From positions 1 to 41,720 of the IMG/VR virus record IMGVR_UViG_3300036835_000566: a stretch of 41,720 nucleotides of DNA, one strand, 5' to 3'. The notes under the pieces were generated by a model. It was not told the DNA's origin. It saw only the letters and a list, made by a program, of their open reading frames with translations, and did not search any database. Origin of the DNA: a virus. Shown piece after piece: positions 29,962 through 38,659 of the stretch. The position numbers and the translations under genes are program-made. Within the stretch, counting starts at the first letter, position 1, and each line of letters begins with the position of its first letter.

Positions 29962-31172
29962 CAGAAGGAGAGCCCGAGGCCGACCGTCGGCACGACGCCC
30001 ACCGGACGGAGACCGACCGCGGCGTTCAGCGCGTAGACGCCGTTGGCGAAGAGCACGATTCCCGGCGGGATGATCGCGCGGAGACCGAACGAGAGGTTGA
30101 ACTGGTCGAGCCGGCTCGACCAGCCGACGCCGAGCAGCGGATCGGCGCGGATGCCGCCGCTCGGCGTGACGACCAGGACGTCGGTATCGTTCGGCGCGAA
30201 GGCGGTATCGAGCTGACTCGTACCGAGGAACTCGACGATCGCGGCGAGCCGCCGCGGCCAGAGGACGACCGATCCCGAGACGCCGTAGAGCGCCTGCGAC
30301 TGGATCGAGTGGCTGACGTTAAAGTTGAGCGCGGCATGCGCGTCGACCTCGGCCGTGCCCTGCCACAGCGGCAGCGAGAGATTGAGTCCCGGCGTGATCC
30401 AGTACGCGCCGGTCCCGTGGAGCTCCGCCGGGTCGCCGGTCGGAAACTGGACCTCGAGCGTGAGCGCCGCGCGCCACGGCTGCGGGATCGGCAGCCGGTA
30501 CTTGCCACGGACCGTCACGTCGCCGATGCCCGTGGCGTCGACCGCCGCGATCGTGCCGCCGAGCGTCGGGCCGCCGACCGGCATGAACGCGCCGCCGGCC
30601 GGACCCGTCGCCTGGACGACGCGTGCTCCGACCGCGCAGTTGAGCCGGGTCGCGAGCACCGGCAGGACGACGCTGAGATCGACCGTATCGGTGATCCCGT
30701 GACTCATGGCGACCGCCGCCGCCCAGACGTGCAGATCGAGATCGTAGCGCAGCCGGATACCGCGCAGCGCCGGACTGCTCGGATCGCCGGTCGGCGTGCG
30801 TGCCGCGAGCACGGGCGGCGCGAAGCGGCCGAGCTCGCTGAACGGCTGGCCGAACAGCGTCGCGTCGGCCAGCGGGCGCTCGGCGATGACGTTGACGTTC
30901 GTGACGCCGGCCCCGAGCGTCGCGGCGTGATCGAGAAAGATCGGGCCGAGCACCGCTATGCTCGAATCGATCGCCGCCGTCCCGGCGAGCGCCGCGCTAC
31001 TCGCCGACGTGAGACTCGGCGCCGTAACGAGCGTCGCGACATGCGCCGCGAAGGTCGTGAAGGCCGGCGCCGGCCGGAGACCGACGCGCTCTTGCGCGTC
31101 GCCGAGCACGCCGCGGAGCGTGCGCGCGTCGAGAACCGGCGCGCAGCTAGCGAGCACGAGCCACGCCGCCAC
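29961..31172 (-). CDS. Putative outer-membrane beta-barrel protein with lipobox
   Basis: 403 residues from GTG 31172. A nearby CTG at 31181, five bases after GGAGG, could add MRA and complete a signal peptide. The N-terminus [10 protein letters not shown] ends in a lipobox LASC. The rest is repeated amphipathic strands with Gly/aromatic turns ([53 protein letters not shown]). The last residues are GLGLSF, a terminal Phe as required by BAM-assembled barrels. It resembles transporter-like barrel proteins of bacteria. In a phage it could block superinfection or alter the host surface in the lysogen. Confidence 0.5.
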   Translation of the reverse strand: MAAWLVLASCAPVLDARTLRGVLGDAQERVGLRPAPAFTTFAAHVATLVTAPSLTSASSAALAGTAAIDSSIAVLGPIFLDHAATLGAGVTNVNVIAERPLADATLFGQPFSELGRFAPPVLAARTPTGDPSSPALRGIRLRYDLDLHVWAAAVAMSHGITDTVDLSVVLPVLATRLNCAVGARVVQATGPAGGAFMPVGGPTLGGTIAAVDATGIGDVTVRGKYRLPIPQPWRAALTLEVQFPTGDPAELHGTGAYWITPGLNLSLPLWQGTAEVDAHAALNFNVSHSIQSQALYGVSGSVVLWPRRLAAIVEFLGTSQLDTAFAPNDTDVLVVTPSGGIRADPLLGVGWSSRLDQFNLSFGLRAIIPPGIVLFANGVYALNAAVGLRPVGVVPTVGLGLSF

Positions 31173-31269
31173 GGCACGCAGGAGAACCTCCGCTACGAGC
31201 CGACCGGCGTCGAGCGCGCCTCGGGTAGCGGATCACGCGACGGCTCGTCGGTCATGGCGAGGGTTCCGG

Positions 31270-32043
31270 CTAGAGATACTCAATAAAAAAGTAATCCGCA
31301 TACCGGATCGCCACATTTTGGTCCGTATCGGCGGTCGACGTCTTAGCGAGCAGTTGGATGTGGTGCGGGTTCGACGCCGAGTCGAGCAGACCACCGTTGG
31401 CAAACAGCGGGAGACTAATCGAGTAGCCGTAGGTCGCGGCGGTCGTATTATACTGATTATTTCGAGTGGTCCGCATTTCGGTACCGTCGAGCAGCATGCG
31501 GAATGTAGTGATCTTGTTCGTGAGCGTATTGATATTCGCATCCCCTTCTAGGACCGCGATGAGCGACCACAGCGAACCGCGCGTCGGCCAGGTAAAGTCA
31601 AACAGGGTAGACTCGGTCGGCGTTATTACGCCCGACGACAGTTCGTTATTGGACGCGACCCAAAAACCTTGCCCGACGCCGTGGTGAGCTTTGGTAATGA
31701 CGCCCGGCGCCACTTGTGGATCGGGATAGAAACCTGTCAATTCCCCACCGGCCGGTCCGCTAGGTGGGAGCGTCGTCGGGATCGTCGGCGCGAGCGCAAG
31801 GCACATCGCCTGAATAGCGCGCCATAACATCGTGGGGTCACCCTTGACGGGACCGATCGCCGCGTGCGCGAGGAGCGCGCGAAGGTTCAGGATCAACTCG
31901 TTGAAATGTTCGGCGATCGGGCGGGTACCGTCGAAATTCGCCTCGGGATCACAGTCGGCAAAGAACCCGTTAGGTTTCGGTCCGACCGGACCAATCGGTG
32001 GGCACGTCGTCGCCGCGTCGGCGGTATCAGGTACGGTAAACAT
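31270..32043 (-). CDS. Tail-fibre / receptor-binding-like protein
   Basis: This 257-residue protein (ATG 32043) has an N-terminal part with AEHFNELILNLRALLAHAAI, then PSGPAGGELTGFYPDPQVAPG (about 93-113), a motif often found at the junction of phage fibre proteins. The C-terminal 120 residues are beta rich with Asn/Thr/Ser turns (LLDGTEMRTTRNNQYNTTAA) and end in aromatic strands (YADYFFIEYL). It is probably a host-recognition head domain. It follows the collagen-containing fibre. Confidence 0.6.
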   Translation of the reverse strand: MFTVPDTADAATTCPPIGPVGPKPNGFFADCDPEANFDGTRPIAEHFNELILNLRALLAHAAIGPVKGDPTMLWRAIQAMCLALAPTIPTTLPPSGPAGGELTGFYPDPQVAPGVITKAHHGVGQGFWVASNNELSSGVITPTESTLFDFTWPTRGSLWSLIAVLEGDANINTLTNKITTFRMLLDGTEMRTTRNNQYNTTAATYGYSISLPLFANGGLLDSASNPHHIQLLAKTSTADTDQNVAIRYADYFFIEYL

Positions 32044-32056
32044 GCCTCGCCCCTCT

Positions 32057-33256
32057 CTAGGCCAATTCGAGCGCCAGGAACGACATGGCGGTAAACGTCG
32101 CCGTGCCGGTCGCCGCCGTCCGTTGCGCGGTGACGGTGATCGTGTGCGCGCCGGGTGCTTGCGCCGCCGCGAACGCGACGAGCAACGGCGCCCACGGCAT
32201 GGTACACATACCCGGCACCTGAATCCCGCCAGGCGCCAGGGTGGCGACCGTTACGCCGTCGACTTTGAGGCGTACGGTGATCGTGTACGTTTGGCTTGCC
32301 GCGAGTAATACCGTCGGACTCGCGACCACGAGAATCCCGCCGCCGTTCGAGGTGGTGATCGGCTTTGAGTACAGCGTCACCTCGGCGGTCGTGAACGTGA
32401 CGGACTGCCCCGACGCGGTATCCGACACGGCGGCGCCGGTCGCGGCGCCCGCCGCGAGCTCGGCGAGCGCCACCGCGTTCGGCGCGATCGACGGGTTCGG
32501 GTAACTCCCGGCGAGCGACCCACCCGCCACCCCGGTGCTTGGTCCCGGCGGTCCTTGTGGTCCTTGCTGCCCCTGCGGTCCTTGCGGTCCCGTTTGCCCC
32601 GTCTGTCCCGGTTGCCCCTGCGGTCCTTGCTGCCCCTGTGCGCCTTGCTGCCCCTGCGGTCCTTGTGCCCCTTGCTGCCCCGGATCGCCTTTCGGTCCTT
32701 GCGGTCCGGTCGCGCCGTCTTGCCCCGCTTGCCCCGGTTGCCCCTGGGGTCCTTGTTGCCCCGTGGCGCCTTGCGGTCCTTGCTGCCCTTGCGGACCGGG
32801 GTCGCCTTGCGGTCCTTGCGGTCCCGGCGGGCCCGCCGGTCCCGGCGTGCCGCCGTGGGCGTCGACGTACTGCTTGGTCGCCGCCTGCAACGGCGCCGTC
32901 GGATCGGTGCCGAGGGTCAACCCGTCCCCGTCGAACGTCGCGACGATCGTCCCGGCAATCTCGATCTCGATCGTACCGGGGACCTCGAACGTCAAGTCGT
33001 CGCCGTCGGATTCGATACACGGGCACGCCCCCGTCGTCGGGTTGCCGAAATGCACCGCGCTGTCGGGCGCGAGTGACAACGACCGGTCGGGCGGCACGGG
33101 CGACATCAGCGCCGTGCCCTTGTTGTCGGACCACAACGCGCTAATGCCGGTGCCAGGCGCCCACACCTCGCCGTCCCACGTATACGCCACCCCGTTCGGT
33201 CCGGTGTACTCTTGCCCGACGGTCAAGGGTGGCGGTGGAAATACGAGCGTTGCCAT
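32057..33256 (-). CDS. Collagen-like tail fibre protein
   Basis: This 399-residue protein starts at ATG 33256. An N-terminal domain carries [16 protein letters not shown] and, about residues 95-130, a [15 protein letters not shown]...[12 protein letters not shown] module, the phage trimerisation segment. Residues 135-242 are Gly-X-Y repeats of the type GPQGPQGQQ (collagen-like, forming a trimeric stalk). Residues 243-399 hold [20 protein letters not shown] and a beta-sandwich that includes [15 protein letters not shown]. Such architectures mediate adsorption. The DNA is repeat-rich, so assembly errors are possible here. Confidence 0.8.
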   Translation of the reverse strand: MATLVFPPPPLTVGQEYTGPNGVAYTWDGEVWAPGTGISALWSDNKGTALMSPVPPDRSLSLAPDSAVHFGNPTTGACPCIESDGDDLTFEVPGTIEIEIAGTIVATFDGDGLTLGTDPTAPLQAATKQYVDAHGGTPGPAGPPGPQGPQGDPGPQGQQGPQGATGQQGPQGQPGQAGQDGATGPQGPKGDPGQQGAQGPQGQQGAQGQQGPQGQPGQTGQTGPQGPQGQQGPQGPPGPSTGVAGGSLAGSYPNPSIAPNAVALAELAAGAATGAAVSDTASGQSVTFTTAEVTLYSKPITTSNGGGILVVASPTVLLAASQTYTITVRLKVDGVTVATLAPGGIQVPGMCTMPWAPLLVAFAAAQAPGAHTITVTAQRTAATGTATFTAMSFLALELA

Positions 33257-33267
33257 GACCGCGACTC

Positions 33268-33540
33268 CTACGGTGCTTGTGACGAGAGGGGCAGGCGGCG
33301 CCACGTCGGCGGCGGCGTCACCCCGCCGACGGGTGCCCACACCTCGGCGAACGCTTGTGAGACGACAAACACCGTCGTGTTTGCACTCCACGGTTCGGCG
33401 TGCAGCGCCGAGACGATTTCGCCCGTGGCGGGCAGGCGGCGCACCCATGTCTCGGTTGCCACCCACGAAATGCGCTCCACACATGGAACGTCGGCACCCC
33501 ACAACTCGGCGAGCGTTTGGGAGTTGACGAAATCGGTCAT
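33268..33540 (-). CDS. Small tail-associated protein with internal repeat
   Basis: This 90-residue protein (ATG 33540) has two similar segments, [14 protein letters not shown] and [13 protein letters not shown], with a strand-rich middle ([15 protein letters not shown]). The motif SQ...EvW is common in minor tail proteins that carry one strand per repeat. It lies between the lectin-like protein and the fibre. Function unknown. Confidence 0.55.
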   Translation of the reverse strand: MTDFVNSQTLAELWGADVPCVERISWVATETWVRRLPATGEIVSALHAEPWSANTTVFVVSQAFAEVWAPVGGVTPPPTWRRLPLSSQAP

Positions 33541-33543
33541 ACG

Positions 33544-35034
33544 CTAGGCGGTAACTTTCTGCCCGACTTGTATCGCGTTGACGGCGGGAATCGTCCACGC
33601 GACCCCCGTCGCCGGATCGACCGTGTCGACCTTCGCGATGTAAGTATAGGTTGTACCAAGCACGGTGTCGGTGCCGGCCACCTGCGTCGTACCGGATTTG
33701 ACGAGCACCTGCCCCGACCGCGAGCCCGCGTCGGATTTCTTGACGTACATTTTCGAGACGACGCCAATGATCGCTTGCGGCGTAAACGGTAAGTCGTCCA
33801 TGTCGTACAGGTCGGCGTCATTGACGTTCGACGAGAATACGAAATCGGTGTCGCCGTTCGCCACTGCCTCAGACACGCACCCGACGTTGCCCGGTGCGAA
33901 CGTCAAGAGGCCAAAGTACCCGCCGGTCCCGCCGAGAGTAACCGCGCCAGCGGGGTTGGGAAAGCCGGACGCAAACGTGATCGCCCGGTTATATGACGAC
34001 GTACCGGTCGATACGCCGAGCGTGTGTAATGATGCCAGCGAATCATTGTAGGCAAGGTAGTAGAGCCGGCCCTGCACAATCGCCGGGGGGGTGGGAAAGG
34101 TAAAGTCGTTTGCCCCACTTGTGGGATTGGTGACCACGGCGGTCGTGGCGAGTAACGTGCCCGGAACGCCCCCGGCCCCATCCCCCGCGTACAATGCCGC
34201 TTGCGCCTGCAACGTATTGGCGGCGCCATAGGTCATAGTGACCTTCGTTACGATCCCACTGTGTGCCGCCGTGAACGCGGTAAATTGCATGCTATTCCCG
34301 CCTATATTGGCGGGAGCGCCTTGGATATTCGCGCCTTGCGTGATGGTCATGTTCGGCGTGAAATTCTTTTGTGCTGTATCGGCGGTCGGCGAGAGGCACA
34401 CGGCGCGGACGTCGCCGACCCAATCGTTCGGCGCCGGGGCACTGCCCGAGTAAAACAACAGGTCGTCGACGAGGCGTTGCGCAACGGCATTCGCCCATGT
34501 GAACGCCACGACGTTCGCGTAATTGTTCGCGTTCGCCGACGTATCGAGGTTCGTCGCACTGGCGTAGGTGTCGGACGTCTGCCCGTTCTTCCGCACCGTC
34601 ATGGACCCGCCCGTGTTGGAAATCACGACCCGGATCTGAAAATGGGTCCACACGTCCTGCGCGAACGCGCCGGCATAGGTCGCGAGCACGGTCCCCGTTT
34701 CGGTGCCGGCTTTGAGCACGAGATTGCCACCCGAGTCGAACACGACGGTACATTGCGGGGTCGCACCGTCGCGAAATTGAATCCACGCCTCCGCCGTCGA
34801 GCCACTGAGGGCGCCGGGGCGGTAGTAGGCGAGCGCGGCGAATACCGTGCCTTCGTTCGACCCGATAGTCTTTTGCACAAACGGTACACTGGAGAGTTGC
34901 CGGACCGCCTGACCCGGAGCACCGAATCGCCCCGCCGCGAACGCAAACGTGGTGGTCGCCGAGTCCCACACACTCCGCGCGATGTCGGCCACCGTCGCGT
35001 AGTAATCGAAGCTATCGCCCGCGATCCACGCCAT
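33544..35034 (-). CDS. Phage tail protein with lectin-like beta-sandwich
   Basis: This 496-residue protein starts at ATG 35034 (one-base overlap with the previous stop). The opening [20 protein letters not shown] is common in large phage minor tail proteins. Residues 60-215 look like a concanavalin/LamG sandwich ([54 protein letters not shown]). A second beta-rich domain follows ([30 protein letters not shown]) and then a repeat-like C-terminus ([12 protein letters not shown]). It is probably a host-recognition component at the baseplate. The DNA composition appears lower in G+C than the flanking genes. Confidence 0.65.
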   Translation of the reverse strand: MAWIAGDSFDYYATVADIARSVWDSATTTFAFAAGRFGAPGQAVRQLSSVPFVQKTIGSNEGTVFAALAYYRPGALSGSTAEAWIQFRDGATPQCTVVFDSGGNLVLKAGTETGTVLATYAGAFAQDVWTHFQIRVVISNTGGSMTVRKNGQTSDTYASATNLDTSANANNYANVVAFTWANAVAQRLVDDLLFYSGSAPAPNDWVGDVRAVCLSPTADTAQKNFTPNMTITQGANIQGAPANIGGNSMQFTAFTAAHSGIVTKVTMTYGAANTLQAQAALYAGDGAGGVPGTLLATTAVVTNPTSGANDFTFPTPPAIVQGRLYYLAYNDSLASLHTLGVSTGTSSYNRAITFASGFPNPAGAVTLGGTGGYFGLLTFAPGNVGCVSEAVANGDTDFVFSSNVNDADLYDMDDLPFTPQAIIGVVSKMYVKKSDAGSRSGQVLVKSGTTQVAGTDTVLGTTYTYIAKVDTVDPATGVAWTIPAVNAIQVGQKVTA

Positions 35035-35684
35035 TAGAGCACCCCCCGGAGTGTCCATGTTACGTCGGCAAGCGTCGCGTCGGGCGTCGCGGGGGCAAGG
35101 AGCTCGATCCGGTCACCCGCCGCAACCGACACCGCCGACGTCCACACGAAGCCGCCGACCGTCGCGCCAGCCGCCCACCGGAGCGACCCTTTCGACACCC
35201 CGTTGACCCGCACGTCGACGTCGGTTTGCGCCGTCGCGCCGACTGTCGCGACTGCTTGACTGCCGGTGAGGTTCGCCGGCAACGTGAACGCGAGCGCCGC
35301 GACGTACAACCCGAGCGATACCGAGGCAGTCGGCGCCCCGGTGAACGCCCCGGCGACGAGATAGTATTGCCCGCCGATCAACTTGCCGACACTCGCGACC
35401 GCCGGCACCCATTGTGCCGTCGTGCCGTCGTTGTAGAAAATGTAGAGATTGCCGTCGGTGGTGCGCCACCACAACGTCCCGGGAACCGGCGACACGGGCG
35501 CCGTCGCGCCGATCGCTACGGGAAAGGTGCTCGCCGGGTTGTTCCAGGCGTCGATGAGCATTTGAATGTCGGCGTCGACCTCGGATGACAGAATCGGCGC
35601 CTCGTGGGCGAGGTTTTCGTATTCCTCGGAATACGTGCGCACGCCGGTTACTTTGAGGGGGCGAACGAGTGTCGGCGATCCCAT
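35034..35684 (-). CDS. Tail appendage protein
   Basis: This 216-residue protein starts at ATG 35684. Residues 8-45 are helical (TGVRTYSEEYENLAHEAP), then PVPGTLWWRTTDGNLYIFYN forms a trimerisation-like motif, followed by a beta-rich C-terminal half (LYVAALAFTLPANLTGS, DVDVRVNGVSKGS). It sits between the Mu gp48-like baseplate gene and the lectin-like protein. It probably attaches fibres to the baseplate. This is by position. Confidence 0.55.
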   Translation of the reverse strand: MGSPTLVRPLKVTGVRTYSEEYENLAHEAPILSSEVDADIQMLIDAWNNPASTFPVAIGATAPVSPVPGTLWWRTTDGNLYIFYNDGTTAQWVPAVASVGKLIGGQYYLVAGAFTGAPTASVSLGLYVAALAFTLPANLTGSQAVATVGATAQTDVDVRVNGVSKGSLRWAAGATVGGFVWTSAVSVAAGDRIELLAPATPDATLADVTWTLRGVL

Positions 35685-35687
35685 AGG

Positions 35688-36317
35688 TCAGGCACTCCAA
35701 AAGTCGATGTTCCACAACCCGATATTCCAGAGCGCGGGCCGTCTACAGATAAACGATACGGTCGACCCGGCGGGCGCGGCGCGTCGGATCACACATTTGA
35801 GCACGGTACAGTCGAGCGCCGTGGCGATCACTTGCCACCACATGGGCGGCACCCCGACGCGGGCGTCGCAGAACGTCGTGCACCCCATGCGCCACGGCCA
35901 GTGTTCGACGATCGTAATCTGGAACCCGTAGAGTGCCGCCAAGTAGATGAAATAGTCGCGCGACTGCCCGCCTTGCGCCGCGAGCTTCGCGCAGACGAAC
36001 GCCTGGCGCTGCGCGATCGTCCACGTTCCCTGCGTACACTCGTCGGGGAGCCCGAGCTCCCGCTCCCAGTCGGGCAGCAGCTCGACCGCGCCGCAGGGAT
36101 AGGACTCGTCGAGCAGCGCGCAGTCCCGCGTCTGGATCGCGAGCATCGCGTCGGCGATCGCCATCCAGAACGCTTCGATCGTCGTCCCGGGCTCCCGCGG
36201 CCAGCACGCGCCGCGGGGGAGTAGGTCGAGCAGCGTCCGGGTCCACTCGTCGACGGAGAGCACGCAGCTCGCGGCGACGCGGGGCGGGACGCCCGTGACG
36301 ACGGGATCAGGCGACAT
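35688..36317 (-). CDS. Baseplate protein, Mu gp48 / YmfQ (DUF2313) family
   Basis: This 209-residue protein (ATG 36317) has the family pattern: WTRTLLDLLPRGACWPREPG near residue 28, then CGAVELLPDWERELGLPDE and RQAFVCAKLAAQGGQSRDYF, with FQITIVEHWPWRMG. The protein joins the gp47/J wedge to the fibres. It overlaps the gp47-like gene by 11 bases. The spacing and order match Mu and P2. Confidence 0.87.
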   Translation of the reverse strand: MSPDPVVTGVPPRVAASCVLSVDEWTRTLLDLLPRGACWPREPGTTIEAFWMAIADAMLAIQTRDCALLDESYPCGAVELLPDWERELGLPDECTQGTWTIAQRQAFVCAKLAAQGGQSRDYFIYLAALYGFQITIVEHWPWRMGCTTFCDARVGVPPMWWQVIATALDCTVLKCVIRRAAPAGSTVSFICRRPALWNIGLWNIDFWSA

Positions 36318-37374
36318 AGGCAACCGTCCCGAGCACCGCGAGATCGCTCGCGCCGAGCGCGACGTCACCCGGCGGCTGGAGAATCGTATGATGCTGCTCG
36401 CCGGCGGCGAACGAGACCGCTTCCCAGAGCCACGAGACGTAGACCGTCCCGCCGGGCTGCCCGTGCCGGTAGAGCGTATCTGTGAGCTCGGCGACGACCG
36501 CGGTCCGGACGGCCGGAGTATCGGGCGTCAGCGCCTGGATCGTCACGTCGATCGGATAGGCGATCGGCGCGAGCACGAAGACTTGAGTCGCGACCGGGCG
36601 GACCTCGTCGAGATGCGCTTGGACGACGGCGACGTCGGCGGGCGTCGGAATCCCGTTCGGGTGGGCCGCGTCGTCCATCGTGAAGTAGACGACGACGGTC
36701 CCGGCGCCCTGGCCGCGCGGGACGACCCACGCCCGGGTGACGCCCGGGACCTCTAACGCCCACGCGCTGTAGTCGGCCGCCGCGCCGCCGTGGGGGGGGG
36801 CTTGAATGCGGGCGAGGAGCCGCGCGCGGAGCGCATCGTCGGTCTCTTCGTCCGCGCCGCCGCCGATTCCAGGCGCCGCGACCGTCGCGTCCGACGCGAC
36901 GCCGGCGAGCGCGCCGACGGTCGTCAGCGTCGTCCCGGTCGTCGCGTCGCCGGCGACGCCGAGCGTCTCCGCGGCGACCGCGAGCGTCGCGAGTCCCGCC
37001 CCGTCGAGCGTCGCGCCGGTCGTCGCGGCGTACCGCGTCCGGTCGAGCCGCTGGAACTCGGCCCCGCTCGGGACGACGGCGCCGGCGGTTCCGTGGACGC
37101 TGATCGCGCCGAGCGCCGCGACGGCCGGCTTCCGCGTCAGTCCCCAGATCGACGCCCAGCGCTCCAAGAACGAGGTCTCGGCGGTATCCGGGAAGAGCTG
37201 GAGCGAGAGCCAGACCTGATAGCCATAGTGGAGATAGGAGACGCCGCCGAACACGTCCGCGATGACGGAGAGATTCGACTGCTTAAGGAGCGCGTCGGCG
37301 CCGGGGAGCCGCGCGTTGAAGTCGCGGCGAATCTGGTCGCGGAGCGCGGCGAGCGTCGGGCGATCGAACGGCAT
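36307..37374 (-). CDS. Baseplate assembly protein J (Mu gp47-like)
   Basis: This 355-residue protein opens MPFDRPTLAALRDQIRRDFN, with SNLSVIADVFGGVSYLHYGY, typical of baseplate J. It contains GGGADEETDDALRARLLARIQ (about 172-192), ADYSAWALEVPGVTRAWVVP and the C-terminal domain LTPDTPAVRTAVVAELTDTLYRHG. It forms the baseplate wedge. A run of nine G (plus strand 36792-36800) encodes QAPPH on the minus strand; it is a possible slippage or sequencing hot spot. Follows gp46 by three bases. Confidence 0.9.
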   Translation of the reverse strand: MPFDRPTLAALRDQIRRDFNARLPGADALLKQSNLSVIADVFGGVSYLHYGYQVWLSLQLFPDTAETSFLERWASIWGLTRKPAVAALGAISVHGTAGAVVPSGAEFQRLDRTRYAATTGATLDGAGLATLAVAAETLGVAGDATTGTTLTTVGALAGVASDATVAAPGIGGGADEETDDALRARLLARIQAPPHGGAAADYSAWALEVPGVTRAWVVPRGQGAGTVVVYFTMDDAAHPNGIPTPADVAVVQAHLDEVRPVATQVFVLAPIAYPIDVTIQALTPDTPAVRTAVVAELTDTLYRHGQPGGTVYVSWLWEAVSFAAGEQHHTILQPPGDVALGASDLAVLGTVAYVA

Positions 37375-37377
37375 CGC

Positions 37378-37905
37378 CTACGCCGCTCCCGCGTCCATCG
37401 CGACGAGATACGTATTCGCGACGCCTTCGAGCGCGAGCTCGTCCCATGCCCACGCGAAGTGCCAGTCGTAGACGCTGCCGTCGAAGCGGGTGATCTCGAC
37501 GCGGAGCGCGAGCGTCATCGGCGGGACCGGGCCGACCTCGAGGTAGCTCGCGGCGACGTCGACCTGGACGGCGACGTTGTCGTCGAGCAGCCACTGGAGC
37601 GCCTCGGCGGCGTACTCTTCGGCGCGCCGGCGCGTCTCTTCGGTCGCCTTCTCGCGATCGAGCAGCCAGAGCCGCGAGCCGAGCGGAATCGTCTCCGGGC
37701 GTTCCCAGTTGCCCCACCAGCCGCGCCGGTCGTCCGTCCCGTCCGGGATAACGTCGTCGTCCCGCGCGCTCGCGTCGGTCCAGAGCGAGAGCAGGACGGC
37801 GCTTTCGAGATTGTGGTCGGTCGCAAGCCCCGGCGGCGCGAGCAGCCAGTCGCCGCGCAACGGGGCGGTGAGGGGCGACCACGCGGTGCGAACGTCAGCC
37901 GGCAT
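37378..37905 (-). CDS. Phage GP46-like baseplate protein
   Basis: This 175-residue protein starts at ATG 37905 (overlap TGATG with the PAAR gene). Features are LATDHNLESAVLLSLWTD, DRRGWWGNW and RLWLLDREKATEETRRRAEE, characteristic of the Mu gp46 family, which builds the baseplate wedge. The C-terminal segment (VYDWHFAWAWDELALEG) is aromatic. Order gp46, gp47, gp48 is conserved with Mu. Confidence 0.87.
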   Translation of the reverse strand: MPADVRTAWSPLTAPLRGDWLLAPPGLATDHNLESAVLLSLWTDASARDDDVIPDGTDDRRGWWGNWERPETIPLGSRLWLLDREKATEETRRRAEEYAAEALQWLLDDNVAVQVDVAASYLEVGPVPPMTLALRVEITRFDGSVYDWHFAWAWDELALEGVANTYLVAMDAGAA

Positions 37906-38192
37906 CAGCCCACCCGGAGAATCGACGAGCCGCCGACCCGCGCGTGCCCGCACGTATCGACGTCGTCCGCCCGGACGACCGGCTGCCCAGCGATCCGGAC
38001 CGACGTCGAGCCCTGCGCCGTCGCCCAGACGTGCGCGCAATGCGCGTTGACGGTCGGGCAGGGCGGGTGCGCCGTCCCCTGCGACCCGACGACGGCGACG
38101 ACGAGGTTCTCGACCCGGACGAACGACTGCGGGATCGTATCGATCGCGCCGCCGCCGGCGTTCTGATCGGTCATCCGCTGTACGGCTGGCAT
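37905..38192 (-). CDS. PAAR-like tail spike tip protein
   Basis: This 95-residue protein has the MTDQNAGGGAI opening of phage PAAR-like proteins and the paired His/Cys positions expected to bind a metal (GTAHPPCPTVNAHCAHVW, DDVDTCGHARVG). PAAR proteins cap the spike that pierces the membrane. It lies between gp45/V and gp46. The residues seen support the fold but not the exact metal. Confidence 0.82.
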   Translation of the reverse strand: MPAVQRMTDQNAGGGAIDTIPQSFVRVENLVVAVVGSQGTAHPPCPTVNAHCAHVWATAQGSTSVRIAGQPVVRADDVDTCGHARVGGSSILRVG

Positions 38193-38194
38193 CG

Positions 38195-38659
38195 TCAGCT
38201 CTCGTTGATGTCGATCGACGGCGACTTGACCGTGATCGAGTCGGACGCCGAGATCTCGATCGTGTCGCTATCGATCTCGATATGGGAGGCGTCGAAGTGG
38301 AGGGTATCGCACGTCACCGTGATCTGCTGGTTCCGCCCCAAGACGATCTTGGCGCCCTCGTCGTTGTAGATCGCGACGTCGCCGTTCTGGAGACCGGTGA
38401 GCCGGTAGCGGCGATCATCAACCGCGACGACGATCCCGTGGTCCCGGCCGCCGCCGAGAAAGAGCACGAGCGCCTCGGCGCCGACGAGCGGGACCGACGT
38501 AAACCCGTACTGCTGGAACCGCTCGACGTGGTCCTTCGTCTCGTCGGCGAGGAGCTCGACCTGGACCTGCTGGAGCTTCTTCGTATCGTCGACGAGCGAG
38601 ACGCCGCCGCGGGTCGTCCCCATCGCGATCCGGCGCGAGAGCTCCGTCTCGCGGCTCAT
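38195..38659 (-). CDS. Baseplate spike protein V (Mu gp45-like)
   Basis: This 154-residue protein (ATG 38659) starts with MSRETELSRRIAMGTTRGGV, then a five-stranded OB-type domain (LQQVQVELLADETKDHVERF, VPLVGAEALVLFLGGGRDHG) and a beta-helical C-terminal tail (DTIEISASDSITVKSPSIDI). It forms the trimeric spike carrying the PAAR tip. The four-base overlap with the hub gene implies coupling. Confidence 0.88.
   Translation of the reverse strand: MSRETELSRRIAMGTTRGGVSLVDDTKKLQQVQVELLADETKDHVERFQQYGFTSVPLVGAEALVLFLGGGRDHGIVVAVDDRRYRLTGLQNGDVAIYNDEGAKIVLGRNQQITVTCDTLHFDASHIEIDSDTIEISASDSITVKSPSIDINES

Noticed and set aside
31173-31269. 20-codon frame before the lipobox protein (MTDEPSRDPLPEARS type)
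   Set aside because: Too short, no clear ribosome binding site and no similarity; could only be a leader.
32540-32860. DNA repeats as a CRISPR or regulatory array
   Set aside because: They are codon repeats of the Gly-X-Y collagen stalk in the fibre gene.
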